A DNA stretch of 52,227 nt from Collinsella sp. AM18-10 (GTDB taxonomy: Bacteria > Actinomycetota > Coriobacteriia > Coriobacteriales > Coriobacteriaceae). Shown here one piece after another: positions 24,035-32,237 of the stretch (positions within the stretch are counted from its first letter, which is position 1; every line of letters begins with the position of its first letter). The notes under the pieces are model-generated. The model was not told the DNA's origin. It saw only the letters and a program-made list of their open reading frames with translations, and ran no database searches. The position numbers and the translations under genes were made by a program. Where the stretch lies: positions 1 to 52,227 of the forward strand of contig NZ_QRJO01000015.1 in the NCBI RefSeq assembly GCF_003471585.1, in the 5' to 3' direction.

Positions 24035-24847
24035 ATGCAGCGCGTTTGGAGAACGGTTACCGGCTTTTACCATGTCTGTGCCCGCGGTGTGGGCAAGCAG
24101 CTCATCTTTGAGGGCGATGAAGACCGGTGGGAGTTTTTGGAGCTGATGCGCGAGTGCTGCCGCGAGGCGGGCGTGACGGTTATCGCCTGGTGCCTTATGG
24201 GCAATCACGTGCATCTGGTGCTTGCAGATTACGAGGACGCGATGAGCGCGGCGATGCACCGGCTGCTTTTGACGTACGCGCGGCGGTTCAATAAACGCAC
24301 GGGGCGTACAGGTCATCTGTTCCAGAACCGTTTTGACCGGCGCTCGCTCGATACCGACTGGCAGACGATGGAGGCTATTCGCTCCGTACACGCCGATCCT
24401 CAGGATGCGGGCGTTAGCCTAATCGAGCGTTATCCCTGGAGTAGCTTTGCGGAGCATTTGTGCGCTTACGACGGTGACGCGGCAGATGTCGCGAGGGGAT
24501 TTTCTGATCCTTCTTGCGTGCTTGAGCTTTTTGGTTCTGCCGAGGGCTTTATTGCCTATTCGCTTTCGACGCCCGACGGCAGTGAGCCAGCGCTGTGCGA
24601 TATGAAAGAGACGGAATGGGAACGCCACGCCTTTGCCAACAAGATGGCGAAGAGTCTCGGGGTTCCGCTCTGCGGGGTTAAAGCCGCACCGCCGGCGCGG
24701 CGCGATACCGTTATTGTTGGATTACACGATGCCGGTTTCACGGTGCGCCAGATTGAGCGCTATACCGGGATTGGCAAAAGTACCGTCTCTCGTATTGTGC
24801 GTGCCCGCGCGCGGACGGCGATGCGGACTGGCGGAAACGTGATGTAG
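24035..24847 (+). CDS. REP-associated tyrosine transposase (RAYT, Y1 family) 2
   Basis: 270 residues. Same architecture as RAYT 1 but clearly diverged: GFYHVCARGVGKQLIFEG, the metal-binding HVH in LMGNHVHLVL, the nucleophile region LTYARRFNKRTGRTGHLFQ, YPWSSFAEHL, and a C-terminal helix-turn-helix (GLHDAGFTVRQIERYTGIGK). IRSVHADPQDAG replaces the usual IRYIHLNPxKAG, so one conserved segment is altered but all catalytic residues are present. GAAGGGA lies 5 bases before ATG 24035. Unlike RAYT 1 it has no flanking 37-bp repeats; a 19-bp direct repeat lies at its 3' end (24847-24888). Confidence 0.88.
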   Translation: MQRVWRTVTGFYHVCARGVGKQLIFEGDEDRWEFLELMRECCREAGVTVIAWCLMGNHVHLVLADYEDAMSAAMHRLLLTYARRFNKRTGRTGHLFQNRFDRRSLDTDWQTMEAIRSVHADPQDAGVSLIERYPWSSFAEHLCAYDGDAADVARGFSDPSCVLELFGSAEGFIAYSLSTPDGSEPALCDMKETEWERHAFANKMAKSLGVPLCGVKAAPPARRDTVIVGLHDAGFTVRQIERYTGIGKSTVSRIVRARARTAMRTGGNVM

Positions 24848-25441
24848 GGTCGCCTGTACACCGCAGATGGGGTCGTCTATACGCCGCAACAAGCGTTCAA
24901 AAGCTTGGTGCGGTAACTGCACTTCTTTATATGCATAGAACAATCGCCATCTTGCATAAAATAAGGGCTCAGTCCGGGTTTGCCCGTGCCTACCCCCATC
25001 TGCGCCGTGCAAAAAACGGAGTTTTCAGCATCGCGGTGCTGCCACTACCGTCGCAATTTTGCAACATACGGGCCCCGAAGCTATTTATGCCTGCCGATGC
25101 GCTCCCGAAGCTCATGTTTGCGCCCCTGAGACCAAGATGCTTGTTCTAAAACGCACTATATATGCGCCTGGAGACGTTGATTAACGCTTTCGATGCGTAT
25201 ACACACAGCTTGGCGTGCTGAATACTCGCAAAAATGCACGCCGCTCCCTATGGGACCCGTCTGCAGCAGGCGCGAAGCGAATTGGAGCCCAGCTGGATGG
25301 GGCATGGGACGATGCTAGGCGTGCTCGTGGCCCTGCCGCAGGCCTTTGGTGCTGTGGAAAACGCCCGTGTTCGCGTCTGGCTGTGTGGTAAATGACAGAC
25401 GGGGTGCAGGACGCGCGGACTTTGTGCGTTCGCGCTCATTA
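24848..25441. other. Gene-free region between RAYT 2 and the suf operon
   Basis: About 590 bases. ORFs here are short, in several frames, and lack ribosome sites. At its left end two direct copies of a 19-bp sequence (GGGTCGCCTGTACACCGCA at 24847 and GGGTCGTCTATACGCCGCA at 24870) match at 16 positions. The remainder shows no feature I can name; it may contain decayed repeats moved by the adjacent RAYT. Confidence 0.4.
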
Positions 25442-25473
25442 GAAAAAACAGAGCCGCCCGTATCGGGCGGCTC
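25442..25473 (-). terminator. Terminator of the suf operon
   Basis: GAGCCGCCCG (25451-25460) pairs perfectly with CGGGCGGCTC (25464-25473) around TAT. On the minus strand it is followed by TGTTTTTT. Confidence 0.9.
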
Positions 25474-25505
25474 GGCAATCAAAAACCTTGGATTCGGGGC
25501 ATACG

Positions 25506-25940
25506 CTACTGGGTTGCTTGCCCCTCGAGCATGCCGTCGAGGGTGCGCCAGGCGAGCTCGGCGCATTTAACGCGGGCGGGCATGTGCGAGATGTCCTGGA
25601 GCTGGGCGGCCTCGTCCAGATCTTCCAGGTCCTCCTCGGAGAGCTTCTCGCCGCGGATCATGGCGAGGAAGAGCTCTGCCAGGCGGCGAGCTTCCTCGAC
25701 GGTCTCGCCGGTGATGAGGTCGGCCATGATGTCGGCACTGGCCTGGCTGATGGCGCAGCCGTGGCCGGTGAAGGAGGCCTCCTCGATCACGTTGTTCTCG
25801 ACACGTAGCTGCAAGGTGAGCTCGTCTCCGCAGCTGGGGTTGATGCCGTCGTGCTCGTGCGTGGGGGCATCCATCTCGTACTTGTAGTCGGGGTGCGAGT
25901 TGTGCTCCATAAATGTGGTGGAGGTGTAGAGGTTACCCAT
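25506..25940 (-). CDS. sufU: SufU, zinc-dependent sulfurtransferase/scaffold
   Basis: 144 residues. IscU-like fold of the SufU branch, with the three expected Cys residues in NPSCGDELT, GHGCAISQASADIM and ARVKCAELAW and the SufU-specific insertion between the second and third Cys. In Gram-positives SufU takes persulfide sulfur from SufS and passes it to SufBCD. It is the last gene of the suf operon; its ATG overlaps the end of sufS by 8 bases, which suggests translational coupling. The operon terminator lies 30 bases downstream. Confidence 0.93.
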   Translation of the reverse strand: MGNLYTSTTFMEHNSHPDYKYEMDAPTHEHDGINPSCGDELTLQLRVENNVIEEASFTGHGCAISQASADIMADLITGETVEEARRLAELFLAMIRGEKLSEEDLEDLDEAAQLQDISHMPARVKCAELAWRTLDGMLEGQATQ

Positions 25941-27258
25941 TGAACGTGCTCCAAACGTGATGCAGACCGGCGATGAACTTGTCGATATCGGCCTTGTCGT
26001 TGTAGAAGGCCACGCTGGCGCGGCAGCAGGCGAGGTTCTCGACGCCCAGCCAGGTGAGCAGCGGCTGCGCGCAGTGGTGACCGGCGCGGATGCAGACGCC
26101 GTCCATGTCCATGATGCTCGCGACGTCGTGCGGGTGGATGCCCTTGACGTTAAAGCTCACGACGCCGTGGTGGTTATCCCAATAGATGGAGCCGATGATC
26201 TGGACAAAGTCGAGCTGCATGAGTTCGCCCATCAGATAGTGGACGAGTGCCTGCTCGCGGGCCTGGATGTTCTCGTAACCCACCGTGTTGACCAGGTAGT
26301 CGAGTGCCGCACCCGTGGCGAAGATGCCGGCGGCGTCCTGCGTGCCGGCCTCGAATTTCTCGGGGACGGGCGCCCAGACGGCGTCCCGCTCGGTGACCGA
26401 GTCGATCATCTCGCCGCCGGTGAGCATGGGCGGCATGGCGTTGAGCAGGTCCATTTTGCCCCACAGCACGCCGATGCCCATGGGGCCCATGGCCTTGTGC
26501 GCGCTAAAGGCAAAGAAGTCGGCGCCCAGGTCGGCCACATCGACCGGCATGTGCGGCAGCGACTGCGCACCGTCGACGACCAGGTAGCCGCCGTACTTGT
26601 GCACGAGTTTGCCGAGGTTCTTGACTGGGTTCTCGACGCCCAACACGTTGGAGACCTGACCCACAGCCAGAATCTTGGTCTTGGGACCCACCTTGGCCAG
26701 AACCTCCTCGGTCGTGAGCTGGCCGGTCTTGGTGGGGTAGAGGTAGACGAGCTTGGCGCCGGTCTCGCGGCAGACCTGCTGCCACGGAATCAGGTTGGAG
26801 TGGTGCTCCATGATGGTGATGACGACCTCATCGCCCGGTTCGAGCACTGTGGGCGCAAAGCTCTTGGCGACCAGGTTGAGCGACTCGCTCGTGTTGCGGG
26901 TGAAGACGACCTCGTTGGCCTGGGCGGCGCCGATGACGTCGGCGATCTGCTGGCGCACCTTCGCGATGGCGTCGGTGGCCTCGACGGACAGCGAGTACAG
27001 GCCACGCAGGGGGTTGGCGTTCATGCGCTGATAGAAGTCGCGCTCGGCGTCAAGCACACAGGCAGGGCGCTGCGCGGTGGCGGCGCTATCGAGGAAGGCG
27101 ATCTCGGGGTGCTGCTGGAACAGGGGGAACTGGCCCTTGTAGGGGTTGGCCTCGATGTCCACAGTGGGCCAGCCGCGCGAAGCCTCGTCGCTGGCGTCGA
27201 GCTCCATGGGCTCGGGGGCAGTACAGGTGTCGCATTTAACGTGCTCGGTGTCGATCAT
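25933..27258 (-). CDS. sufS: Cysteine desulfurase SufS
   Basis: 441 residues. This PLP enzyme removes sulfur from cysteine to supply Fe-S assembly. Visible: IAFLDSAATAQRP, the EHHSNLIPWQ segment, the PLP Lys in FSAHKAMGPMGIGVLWG (near residue 249), and the active-site Cys in RAGHHCAQPLL (near 394). Compared with typical SufS (about 405-410 residues) it has about 40 extra N-terminal residues carrying a CDTC pair (Cys9, Cys12), then an acidic linker. Whether this extension binds metal is unknown. It overlaps sufD by 4 bases (ATGA-type) and sufU by 8. Confidence 0.95.
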   Translation of the reverse strand: MIDTEHVKCDTCTAPEPMELDASDEASRGWPTVDIEANPYKGQFPLFQQHPEIAFLDSAATAQRPACVLDAERDFYQRMNANPLRGLYSLSVEATDAIAKVRQQIADVIGAAQANEVVFTRNTSESLNLVAKSFAPTVLEPGDEVVITIMEHHSNLIPWQQVCRETGAKLVYLYPTKTGQLTTEEVLAKVGPKTKILAVGQVSNVLGVENPVKNLGKLVHKYGGYLVVDGAQSLPHMPVDVADLGADFFAFSAHKAMGPMGIGVLWGKMDLLNAMPPMLTGGEMIDSVTERDAVWAPVPEKFEAGTQDAAGIFATGAALDYLVNTVGYENIQAREQALVHYLMGELMQLDFVQIIGSIYWDNHHGVVSFNVKGIHPHDVASIMDMDGVCIRAGHHCAQPLLTWLGVENLACCRASVAFYNDKADIDKFIAGLHHVWSTFNG

Positions 27259-28526
27259 GCGAGCTCCTCTTCAAAGTTGTCGATCAGGTTGTTGCCTAGG
27301 CGGACGACGGCGGCGCGGGTGCGCTCGTCGGTGGCGGAAAGCGCGGCGTCCTCCAGCTTGGCGCGGATGAACAGGTCCTCGGCGGCGTTTTGGTCAAGGC
27401 CGCGGCAGGCGAGGTAGAACAGCTGCTCGTCGCGGACGTGACCGATGGTGGCGCCGTGGTTGCCGGCGACGTCGTCCTCGTCGCAGAGAATGACGGGAAC
27501 GGTCTTGTTGTCGACGCCCTTGTTGGCCAAAAGCACCGTCTCGCGCTCGGTGCCGGTTGCACCCTTGCAGCCGTGCACGAGGTCGATGGTGCCACGGTAG
27601 ACCTTCTTGGACGTGCCGGTCAGCACGCCGTTGGCGTCGATCTCGCACTCGGTCTTGCGACCGCGGTGGCGCAGCTCGTAGTTAAAGTCGCGCACCTGCT
27701 CGCGGGCGCCCAGGTAGTCAGTATCGATGGTGACCTTGGCGGTATCGCCCAGCAGGTCGCCGGCAAGGCCGGTGGCGCTGGCGCCGGCACCCAGGACGGT
27801 GTGCTGCACGTTGACGCGCGCGCCCTCGTCCAGGAACAGGCCGGTGTCGTCGAGCGCGATCCAGCTATCGTCGAGCGTCTGCGTGCAGGTCACGTTGACG
27901 ATGGCGTACTCGTGGGAGCACACGCGTAGCACGGAGCCCACGACACCCTCGCCGGTAACAGGGGAGTCCAGGGCGATCTGCAGGTCGAGCGTTGCCCGCG
28001 GGCGGGCGACGACGTCGATGGCGGCGATGGCCGCGGCGGCATCGACACCGCTCACGCGCACAGCAACCGTGGCGTGCTTGTATGCGGGCACATCGATGAC
28101 GATGTGCTTGGTAGCGTGTTCGGCCAAGTAGGCGTAGGCAGCCTCGCCCATGCCGGTTTCGAAGGCTTCAACGGGGGAGAGCTCCTCCTCGAGCTTAATG
28201 GCACCGGCCTGGTAGACGGAGGTGGCGGGTACGTCGAGCTCGGTCTCGGGCGTGATGCGGGCGCGGTCGGCGGCATCACCGGGGGCGGAGGCACGGCGCT
28301 CGGGGAAGCGCTCGGCCATGGCGTCCATGGCGGTGTCGAAGGCGTCGGCCGCGCCGGAGAACTGCTCGTCCAAGCCCTCGACCTCAACGGCCTCGGCGGG
28401 AGTGGCGGCAAGCTCGTCAGAGAGCTCGAGCTTGGTCTGGTTCATTTTCAACCAGCCCCAGGTTGCTGCGGGCATCGCGTTGACCTGCTCGAGCGTGGTA
28501 GCAGCGGCGTTGGTTTCCTGTTTCAT
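27255..28526 (-). CDS. sufD: Fe-S cluster assembly protein SufD
   Basis: 423 residues. SufB/SufD-family beta-helix protein; the conserved C-terminal part reads GATIGHVRDEQLFYLACRGL and AEDLFIRAKLEDA. It pairs with SufB and SufC in the scaffold that assembles [4Fe-4S] clusters. The N-terminal 200 residues are poorly conserved and acidic. The order sufC-sufB-sufD-sufS-sufU is that of Gram-positive bacteria. It overlaps sufB by one base and sufS by four, so the genes are coupled. Confidence 0.92.
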   Translation of the reverse strand: MKQETNAAATTLEQVNAMPAATWGWLKMNQTKLELSDELAATPAEAVEVEGLDEQFSGAADAFDTAMDAMAERFPERRASAPGDAADRARITPETELDVPATSVYQAGAIKLEEELSPVEAFETGMGEAAYAYLAEHATKHIVIDVPAYKHATVAVRVSGVDAAAAIAAIDVVARPRATLDLQIALDSPVTGEGVVGSVLRVCSHEYAIVNVTCTQTLDDSWIALDDTGLFLDEGARVNVQHTVLGAGASATGLAGDLLGDTAKVTIDTDYLGAREQVRDFNYELRHRGRKTECEIDANGVLTGTSKKVYRGTIDLVHGCKGATGTERETVLLANKGVDNKTVPVILCDEDDVAGNHGATIGHVRDEQLFYLACRGLDQNAAEDLFIRAKLEDAALSATDERTRAAVVRLGNNLIDNFEEELA

Positions 28527-29938
28527 TATCCGATCGCTCCTTCCATCTCGAGCTTGATCAGGTTGTTCATCTCGACGGCATACTCCAGCGGCAGCTCCTT
28601 GGAGACCGGGTTAGCAAAGCCGTTGACGATCATGGTGCGGGCCTCTTCCTCCGAGATGCCGCGGCTCATCAGGTAGAACACCTTGTCGTCGCCGATGCGG
28701 CCGATGGTGGCCTCGTGGCCGATGTCGACGTTCTTGGCGCGGATGTCCATGGCGGGGATGGTGTCGGAGCGGCTCTGGTCATCGAGCATGAGCGACTGGC
28801 AGCTCACGGTTGCCTTGGAACCCTCTGCCTTGGGCGTGGCCACGATAGAGCTGCGGAAGGTCTGAATGCCGCCGCTCTTGGAGATACCTTTGGTCTCGAC
28901 GGTTGCCGAGGTATCGGGCGCGTTGAGCACGACCTTGCAGCCGGTATCCAGGTTCTGGCCGGCGCCGGCAAAGGTGATGCCGGTAAAGCTCGAGCGGGCG
29001 CGGCGGCCGTTGAGCACGCTCATGGGGTAGAGGTAGCCCACGTGGCTGCCGAAGGAACCGCTGATCCACTCGATATCGCCGTCCTCGTCCACGCGCGCAC
29101 GCTTGGTGTTGAGGTTGTACATATTCTTGGACCAGTTCTCGATGGTCGAGTAGCGCAGATGTGCACGCTTGCCCACAAAGAGCTCGACGGCGCCGGCGTG
29201 GAGGTTGGCAACGTTGTACTTGGGCGCGGAGCAACCCTCGATAAAGTGCAGGTCGGCGTCGTCCTCGACGATGATGAGCGTGTGCTCAAACTGGCCGGCA
29301 CCCTTGGCGTTAAGGCGGAAGTAGCTCTGCAGCGGAAAATCGAGCTTGGTGCCCTTGGGCACGTAGACAAACGAGCCGCCCGACCACACGGCACCGTGCA
29401 GGGCCGCAAACTTGTGGTCGGTGGGCGGGATGAGCGTCATAAACTTCTCGTGGATGAGCGGCTCCCACTGCGGGTCGTGCAGGGCCTCCTCGATGCCGGA
29501 GTAGACGATACCCATCTTGGACGCGGTGTCCTGCATGTTGTGGTAGACCAGCTCGGAGTCGTACTGCGCGCCGACGCCCGCCAGGTAGCTGCGCTCGGCC
29601 TCGGGGATGCCCAGGCGCTCAAAGGTGTTCTTGATGTCGTCGGGCACCGACTCCCAGTCGTGCTTTTGGTCGGTGTTGGGCTTGACGTAGGTGACGATGT
29701 TGTCCATGTCCAGGCCCTCGATCGAGGGGCCCCACGTCGGGTCGGGAAAACGATTGAAGATCTCGAGGGACTTTAAGCGCAGATCGAGCATCCACTGTGG
29801 CTCGTCCTTCTTGGCGCTGATCTCGCGCACGATGTCGGGCGTGATGCCGGCGTCGAGGCGCTCGAATCCCTCCTCGCCGTAGGTGAAGTCGTAGAGGCTG
29901 CGGTCGATGTCCGCGACCTCGGTGCGGTTCTTGGTCAT
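28526..29938 (-). CDS. sufB: Fe-S cluster assembly protein SufB
   Basis: 470 residues, full length for the family. Conserved features: VYSGIEEALHDPQWEPLI region, SGGSFVYVPKGTKLDFPLQS, LHFIEGCSAPKYNVANLHAG with the Cys discussed as sulfur acceptor, SGSFGSHVGYLYPMS, and the C-terminal GHEATIGRIGDDKVFYLMSR. SufB is the scaffold subunit on which the cluster forms, in complex with SufC and SufD. It begins 12 bases after sufC stops and shares a base with sufD. Confidence 0.96.
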   Translation of the reverse strand: MTKNRTEVADIDRSLYDFTYGEEGFERLDAGITPDIVREISAKKDEPQWMLDLRLKSLEIFNRFPDPTWGPSIEGLDMDNIVTYVKPNTDQKHDWESVPDDIKNTFERLGIPEAERSYLAGVGAQYDSELVYHNMQDTASKMGIVYSGIEEALHDPQWEPLIHEKFMTLIPPTDHKFAALHGAVWSGGSFVYVPKGTKLDFPLQSYFRLNAKGAGQFEHTLIIVEDDADLHFIEGCSAPKYNVANLHAGAVELFVGKRAHLRYSTIENWSKNMYNLNTKRARVDEDGDIEWISGSFGSHVGYLYPMSVLNGRRARSSFTGITFAGAGQNLDTGCKVVLNAPDTSATVETKGISKSGGIQTFRSSIVATPKAEGSKATVSCQSLMLDDQSRSDTIPAMDIRAKNVDIGHEATIGRIGDDKVFYLMSRGISEEEARTMIVNGFANPVSKELPLEYAVEMNNLIKLEMEGAIG

Positions 29939-29950
29939 TGCGTCGCCCCT

Positions 29951-30751
29951 TTACGCCTGCTGCTCGGCAGCGGCGGCCTCGGCCTGGGCGCGCTGCTCGG
30001 CGGCCTCGCGCTCGAAGGTCTCAAAGCCGTTCTTGTCGATCCAGGGGATCAGCGAGGCATCGTCCTCGCGCACGATGTGGCCCTTGACCATAACGTGGAC
30101 GCGGTCGACATCCAGGTGCTCCAGGATGCGCGTGTTGTGCGTGATGATGAGCATGGAGCCGTTGCAGCTCTTGCGGTAGGCGTCCATACCGTGGCTGACG
30201 GTGGACAGGGCGTCGACGTCCAGGCCGGAGTCGGTCTCGTCCAAGATGGCGAGCTTGGGCTGCAGCAGCAGAAGCTGGAGCATCTCGACCTTCTTTTTCT
30301 CGCCGCCCGAGAAGCCCACGCCCAGCTCACGGTTGAGGTAGGCGGTATCCATGTTAAGCTCGGCCGCGAGCTCCTTGACGCGACGACGGAATTCCTTGCC
30401 CTTCATCTCCAGGCCGGGGCGGCCGGCGATACTGGCGCGCAAAAAGCTCGACAGTGGCACGCCGGGGATCTCGACAGGGGCCTGGAAGCTCAGGAACAGG
30501 CCGGCGCGCGAGCGCTTGTCGGTGGTGAGCTCGGTGATGTCCTGGCCGTCAAAGACGATGCGGCCGTCGTTGACCGTGTAGACGGGGTCGCCCATGACCA
30601 GGTGGCCAAGGGTGGACTTGCCGGCGCCGTTGGGTCCCATCAACACGTGGGTCTCGCCGGCGGCGACGTTAAGGTTGACGTTGTGGAGGATGGTCTTCTC
30701 GTCCACGGAGGCGGTCAGACCTTCGATGGAAAGCAGCGGATTTGCGCTCAT
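29951..30751 (-). CDS. sufC: SufC ATPase
   Basis: 266 residues. ABC-type ATPase of the soluble SufC group: Walker A GPNGAGKST (near residues 37-45), signature VGFSGGEKKKVEMLQ, Walker B AILDETDSGLDVDAL. ATP-driven SufC dimerisation reshapes the SufBD scaffold. The C-terminus is extended by an Ala/Glu/Gln-rich tail. I chose ATG 30751, which has GAGAGGGA upstream, over the in-frame start at 30781. It is the first gene of the operon, transcribed from the promoter at 30816-30843. Confidence 0.95.
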   Translation of the reverse strand: MSANPLLSIEGLTASVDEKTILHNVNLNVAAGETHVLMGPNGAGKSTLGHLVMGDPVYTVNDGRIVFDGQDITELTTDKRSRAGLFLSFQAPVEIPGVPLSSFLRASIAGRPGLEMKGKEFRRRVKELAAELNMDTAYLNRELGVGFSGGEKKKVEMLQLLLLQPKLAILDETDSGLDVDALSTVSHGMDAYRKSCNGSMLIITHNTRILEHLDVDRVHVMVKGHIVREDDASLIPWIDKNGFETFEREAAEQRAQAEAAAAEQQA

Positions 30752-30815
30752 GCTGTCCCTCTCTGTATATGGTGTACTCATGGGTGTACGAAACCCTAGG
30801 AATCTTCTCGGAATA

Positions 30816-30843
30816 AAGTTACTATGGGTTCGGCGTTAGTCAA
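30816..30843 (-). promoter_or_regulatory. Promoter of the suf operon
   Basis: On the minus strand TTGACT (30843-30838), a 16-bp spacer and TAACTT (30821-30816). The leader to sufC would be about 60 bases. Confidence 0.65.
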
Positions 30844-30879
30844 GGGAAAACCCGACTAATCCACTCGACTTTTCTAGAT

Positions 30880-30957
30880 GTGGGACAAAATAACCTGTTG
30901 TGTTTGTCCCACTTACTTAAGATTTGGGACAAACAAACCTGGTTATGTTGTCCAAGA
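30880..30957. promoter_or_regulatory. Tandem palindromes, likely Rrf2 operators
   Basis: A perfect inverted pair GTGGGACAAA (30880-30889) and TTTGTCCCAC (30903-30912) is followed by a second, imperfect pair TTGGGACAA (30924-30932) and TTGTCCAA (30947-30954). Both share GGGACAA half sites. They lie between the suf promoter and the rrf2 start, where an Fe-S-sensing Rrf2 regulator would be expected to bind. Confidence 0.65.
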
Positions 30958-30975
30958 TGCGATGGGAGGGTAGGT

Positions 30976-31407
30976 ATGCTCATTTCTTCTAAGGGCCGCT
31001 ATGCCCTCCGACTGATGATCTATATCGCAGCGCTGGGCGACGCCGAGGGCAAGATCGCTCTGCGCGAGGTCGCCGACCGCGAGCGTATCTCGCAAAAGTA
31101 TCTGGAGCAGCTGGTTCGTCCGCTCATGAAGGCGGGCCTACTTAAGAGCGTGCGCGGCAAGGGCGGCGGCTACATGATGGCCAAGGACCCGGCCGAGGTG
31201 CGTGCCGGCGACATCCTGCGCGCCGTCGAAGGCAGCACGGCTCCGGTGGCGTGCGATGGCATCGACAACAGCTGCGCCCGCAGCGATCTTTGCTCGACCG
31301 TCAAATTCTGGCGCGGTCTGGACGACGTGATCGAAAAGTACGTCGACGGCGTGACGTTGGCCGACCTTGCTGCCGTCCCCGAGATCAACTTCGACATTAA
31401 GCTGTAG
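30976..31407 (+). CDS. Rrf2-family Fe-S-type regulator, divergent from suf
   Basis: 143 residues. N-terminal winged helix (MLISSKGRYALRLMIYIA, then ISQKYLEQLVRPLMKAGLL with the recognition helix and KGGGYMMAKDP wing). Three Cys at 93, 100 and 106 (CDGIDNSCARSDLC) have nearly the spacing of the [2Fe-2S] ligands of IscR, so it probably senses Fe-S status and controls the divergent suf operon through the palindromes between them. ATG 30976 has GGGAGGG upstream; the longer ORF start at 30880 lies inside the operator and is rejected. The MNT gene follows after 8 bases. Confidence 0.9.
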   Translation: MLISSKGRYALRLMIYIAALGDAEGKIALREVADRERISQKYLEQLVRPLMKAGLLKSVRGKGGGYMMAKDPAEVRAGDILRAVEGSTAPVACDGIDNSCARSDLCSTVKFWRGLDDVIEKYVDGVTLADLAAVPEINFDIKL

Positions 31408-31415
31408 GGCTGCAG

Positions 31416-31703
31416 ATGGTATCTCTCGACAAGGTGTACAAGCAAATTGAGATTTTTGCTCGGGAATGTGACGCCGAGAGGGTTGTGCTGTTTGGTTCTC
31501 GTGCCCGCGGTGACAACTTGCCTAAGAGCGATATTGATATTGCTGTAGCAGGTTGCCGGGATTTCGACCGTTTCTCATATCTGATAGAGGAGCGTCTTGA
31601 TACTCTTTTAGATATAGACGTCGTCAATCTGGATGAGTCCTTATCGCAGCAATTGCTCGATGAAATTGCCAGGGATGGTGTGATTCTGTATGAAAAAATA
31701 TGA
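31416..31703 (+). CDS. mntA: MNT-type nucleotidyltransferase (antitoxin of HEPN/MNT pair)
   Basis: 95 residues. Minimal nucleotidyltransferase domain: LFGSRARGDNLPKSDIDIAV has the full GS-x10-DxD catalytic signature (Gly27-Ser28, then Asp-Ile-Asp). In characterised HepT/MntA systems this enzyme adds AMP to a Tyr of the HEPN toxin and so inactivates it. It begins 8 bases after the rrf2 stop, apparently on the same transcript, and overlaps the HEPN gene by 14 bases, typical for this toxin-antitoxin type. Confidence 0.88.
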   Translation: MVSLDKVYKQIEIFARECDAERVVLFGSRARGDNLPKSDIDIAVAGCRDFDRFSYLIEERLDTLLDIDVVNLDESLSQQLLDEIARDGVILYEKI

Positions 31704-32109
31704 GAACTTTGCCAGCGCCTTGGCGAATCTTGAGGATGCACCCAATCAGGATCTTAGCAATGATTTTGTTCAGAGTGGTTTGATTAATAAGTTCAATCTT
31801 CAATTTGAACTGAGCTGGAAGCTCCTTAAGCGTCTGCTCGAGTATGAGGGCGCCACGCTTGCCGCGTCGGGGTCTCCTCGTGCCATCTTGAAGGAGTCCT
31901 ACCGATTCTACTACTTTATTGATGAGGCGGCCTGGCTAGATATGCTCAAAGACCGCAATACGAACGTCCATATCTATGACAACAAGCTCGCTCAAGATTT
32001 GATTCAGCGCATCTTGAACGTATATATTCCCGCTTTTTGTCAGTTGAGGGACGGGCTGATGGAGCGATACGGCGAGCTTCTGATGGCGCCCGACGACCAG
32101 TTTGTTTAA
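31690..32109 (+). CDS. hepT: HEPN-domain protein (HI0074/HepT-like toxin)
   Basis: 139 residues, all helical. The RX4HXY motif of HEPN ribonucleases is intact as DRNTNVHIYD, with Arg89, His94 and Tyr96. The N-terminal FNLQFELSWKLLKRLLEYEG is typical of the HI0074 (nucleotidyltransferase substrate-binding) branch. Expected: an RNase toxin whose motif Tyr is AMPylated by the partner MNT enzyme; for the HI0074 branch toxicity has been shown less often. The ATG lies inside the end of mntA. Base composition is lower in GC than the suf genes, consistent with acquisition. Confidence 0.85.
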   Translation: MKKYENFASALANLEDAPNQDLSNDFVQSGLINKFNLQFELSWKLLKRLLEYEGATLAASGSPRAILKESYRFYYFIDEAAWLDMLKDRNTNVHIYDNKLAQDLIQRILNVYIPAFCQLRDGLMERYGELLMAPDDQFV

Positions 32110-32237
32110 TTCCTTAAGATTTCGCGGAGGGTTGTTGCCGTTTACCGAGGGGTTGTTGTGCAACAACGGGCGAGCTGCAATACTTATTTTTATCTTTGCA
32201 AACTGCACTTTAACTACACCAATGCAGGGAGGATCTT

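Noticed and set aside
25248..25570. Short ORFs in both strands before sufU
   Set aside because: They overlap each other and the suf terminator, and lack start signals and coding character.
25957..27417. 486-codon plus-strand frame opposite sufS
   Set aside because: Antisense shadow; sufS motifs on the minus strand are decisive.
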